From assembly GCA_025458585.1 (NCBI GenBank), contig JALOSD010000015.1, positions 1-15,695 on the forward strand: a stretch of DNA of 15,695 bases, in the 5' to 3' direction. How positions within the stretch are numbered: the stretch's first letter is position 1; each line of letters begins with the position of its first letter. The notes beneath the pieces were generated by a model that saw nothing but the letters and a program-made list of their open reading frames with translations, had not been told where the DNA came from and ran no database searches. Positions 14,994 through 15,695 of this stretch are shown piece after piece. Origin of the DNA: Burkholderiaceae bacterium (GTDB taxonomy: Bacteria; Pseudomonadota; Gammaproteobacteria; Burkholderiales; Burkholderiaceae_C). The position numbers were made by a program, and so were the translations under genes.

Positions 14994-15695
14994 TCAGCCC
15001 GGCGGCAGCTCGTCGTTCGCCGACGCGACGGCGCCGCGCTCGACGCGGTTGGCGAAGCCGGCGCGGCCGACGCTCGCGACCTCGGCCGCCTGACCCACCG
15101 CGCGGCGCAGCAGCGTGTCGGCGTCGCGCCCGTGCTCGGGGTAGTCGGCGACGCCGACGCTCAGCGCCAGTGTCGCCGTGCTGCCGGCGACCGTGAACGG
15201 CTGCTGCAGCGCGCGCACGAGCTTGGCCGCGACGCGCGCACCCGCACCCGCCTCGTCGACCCACGCGAGCAGCACGGCGAAGGTCTCGGTGCCGATCGAG
15301 GCGACGACGTCGCTCGCGCGCAGCGCCGCGCGCAGCCGCACCGCCGCCTTGCGCCGCAGCACGTTGGCGGCCTCGACGCCGAGCTGCTGCGCCACCGTTG
15401 CCAGGCCGTCGATGCGCAGCACGAGCAGCGCCATCGGCGCCGGCTCGCGCTCGCGCAGTGCCAGCAGGTGCGTCATGTGCTCGAGCAGCTGGGCGTGGTT
15501 CGGCAGCCCGGTGGCGAGATCGGTGGCGTAGGCCTTGCGCGCCGCGCTGTCGAACGCCTTGCGCTCGACGCCCAGCCGCAGCGCGCGCGCGACCGGGCCC
15601 GCCGTCGCCTCGTCGTGCGGCAGCACGTCGTGCACGCCGCGCGCGAGCAACTGCAGCGCGAGCGTCGGCGCCGGCTGCGGCCACGAGACGACGAC
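14994..15695 (-). CDS. GGDEF-domain protein with degenerate active site (5' end off the window)
   Basis: The 233 C-terminal residues of a longer protein are visible; the frame is open to the right edge. The first 45 or so residues resemble the end of a receiver domain (LLARGVHDVLPHDEATAG, then ARALRLGVERKAFD). A GGDEF domain follows: YATDLATGLPNHAQLLEHM, LLVLRIDGLATVAQQLGVE, RASDVVASIGTETFAVLL and LSVGVADYPEHGRDADTLL. The GGDEF signature reads GTETF, so diguanylate cyclase activity is unlikely, while the RxxD of the c-di-GMP inhibitory site five residues upstream (RASD) is kept. It may act as a c-di-GMP receptor or be a decayed enzyme. It is convergent with gabD, 31 bp apart, with no clear terminator. 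Confidence 0.88.
   Translation of the reverse strand, partial: VVVSWPQPAPTLALQLLARGVHDVLPHDEATAGPVARALRLGVERKAFDSAARKAYATDLATGLPNHAQLLEHMTHLLALREREPAPMALLVLRIDGLATVAQQLGVEAANVLRRKAAVRLRAALRASDVVASIGTETFAVLLAWVDEAGAGARVAAKLVRALQQPFTVAGSTATLALSVGVADYPEHGRDADTLLRRAVGQAAEVASVGRAGFANRVERGAVASANDELPPG

Noticed and set aside
12679..15093. 804-residue plus-strand frame covering the SIMPL and gabD genes
   Set aside because: Same-strand out-of-frame shadow, almost entirely Arg/Ala/Gly; both real genes are recognisable in another frame.

Overview
The window reads as chromosomal core sequence of a high-GC betaproteobacterium, most likely an aquatic or soil Burkholderiales (Rubrivivax/Leptothrix/Methylibium type). 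The reasons are the very strong G/C preference at third codon positions, GTG starts, tight gene packing, the protein families present (SlyD-like FKBP, LysE exporter, CoaBC-Dut, MarR/GbsR-CioAB, UPF0149/SEC-C, AlaRS, GabD) and their wording. This is inference from sequence character; no 16S or marker search could be run. No tRNA, rRNA, IS element or CRISPR array was seen. Coding density is very high, and the longest stretch without a gene is about 146 bases.

Layout from left to right. A minus-strand L16-hydroxylase-like JmjC/cupin gene (1-1014) enters from the left edge and appears to carry an internal deletion with a frameshift. A SlyD-like FKBP prolyl isomerase (1059-1580) and a LysE-family exporter (1594-2220) run on the plus strand. 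Converging on them is the minus-strand pair coaBC-dut (2228-3930), coupled by a 4-bp ATGA overlap. The coaBC/regulator intergenic region (3931-4076) holds a strong hairpin and an AT-rich block with two tandem TTTCNGAA sites. It leads into a plus-strand operon of a GbsR/MarR-type regulator, cydA (CioA-like) and cydB (4077-7082), i.e. a quinol oxidase of the bd family with its probable own regulator.

Next come minus-strand genes for a UPF0149/SEC-C protein and a GNAT acetyltransferase (7098-8431), and a plus-strand ChaN-like secreted or lipoprotein-type protein (8470-9258). Then follows a minus-strand run of Phd-type antitoxin, VapC toxin and alaS (9274-12592), apparently one transcription unit with a 15-bp palindromic operator candidate in front. 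On the plus strand follow a membrane-anchored SIMPL protein and a GabD-type succinate-semialdehyde dehydrogenase (12716-14962). The right edge cuts a minus-strand GGDEF protein whose signature motif is degenerate (14994-15695).

No undescribed multi-gene defence or mobile system is evident. The most worthwhile points are the disrupted hydroxylase that has lost its HxD iron-binding segment, the tandem operator in front of the bd-oxidase operon, the cydA-cydB spacer with a coupled 28-codon ORF and an anti-Shine-Dalgarno pairing, the toxin-antitoxin pair placed upstream of essential alaS, and the GGDEF protein that lost its catalytic motif but kept RxxD.
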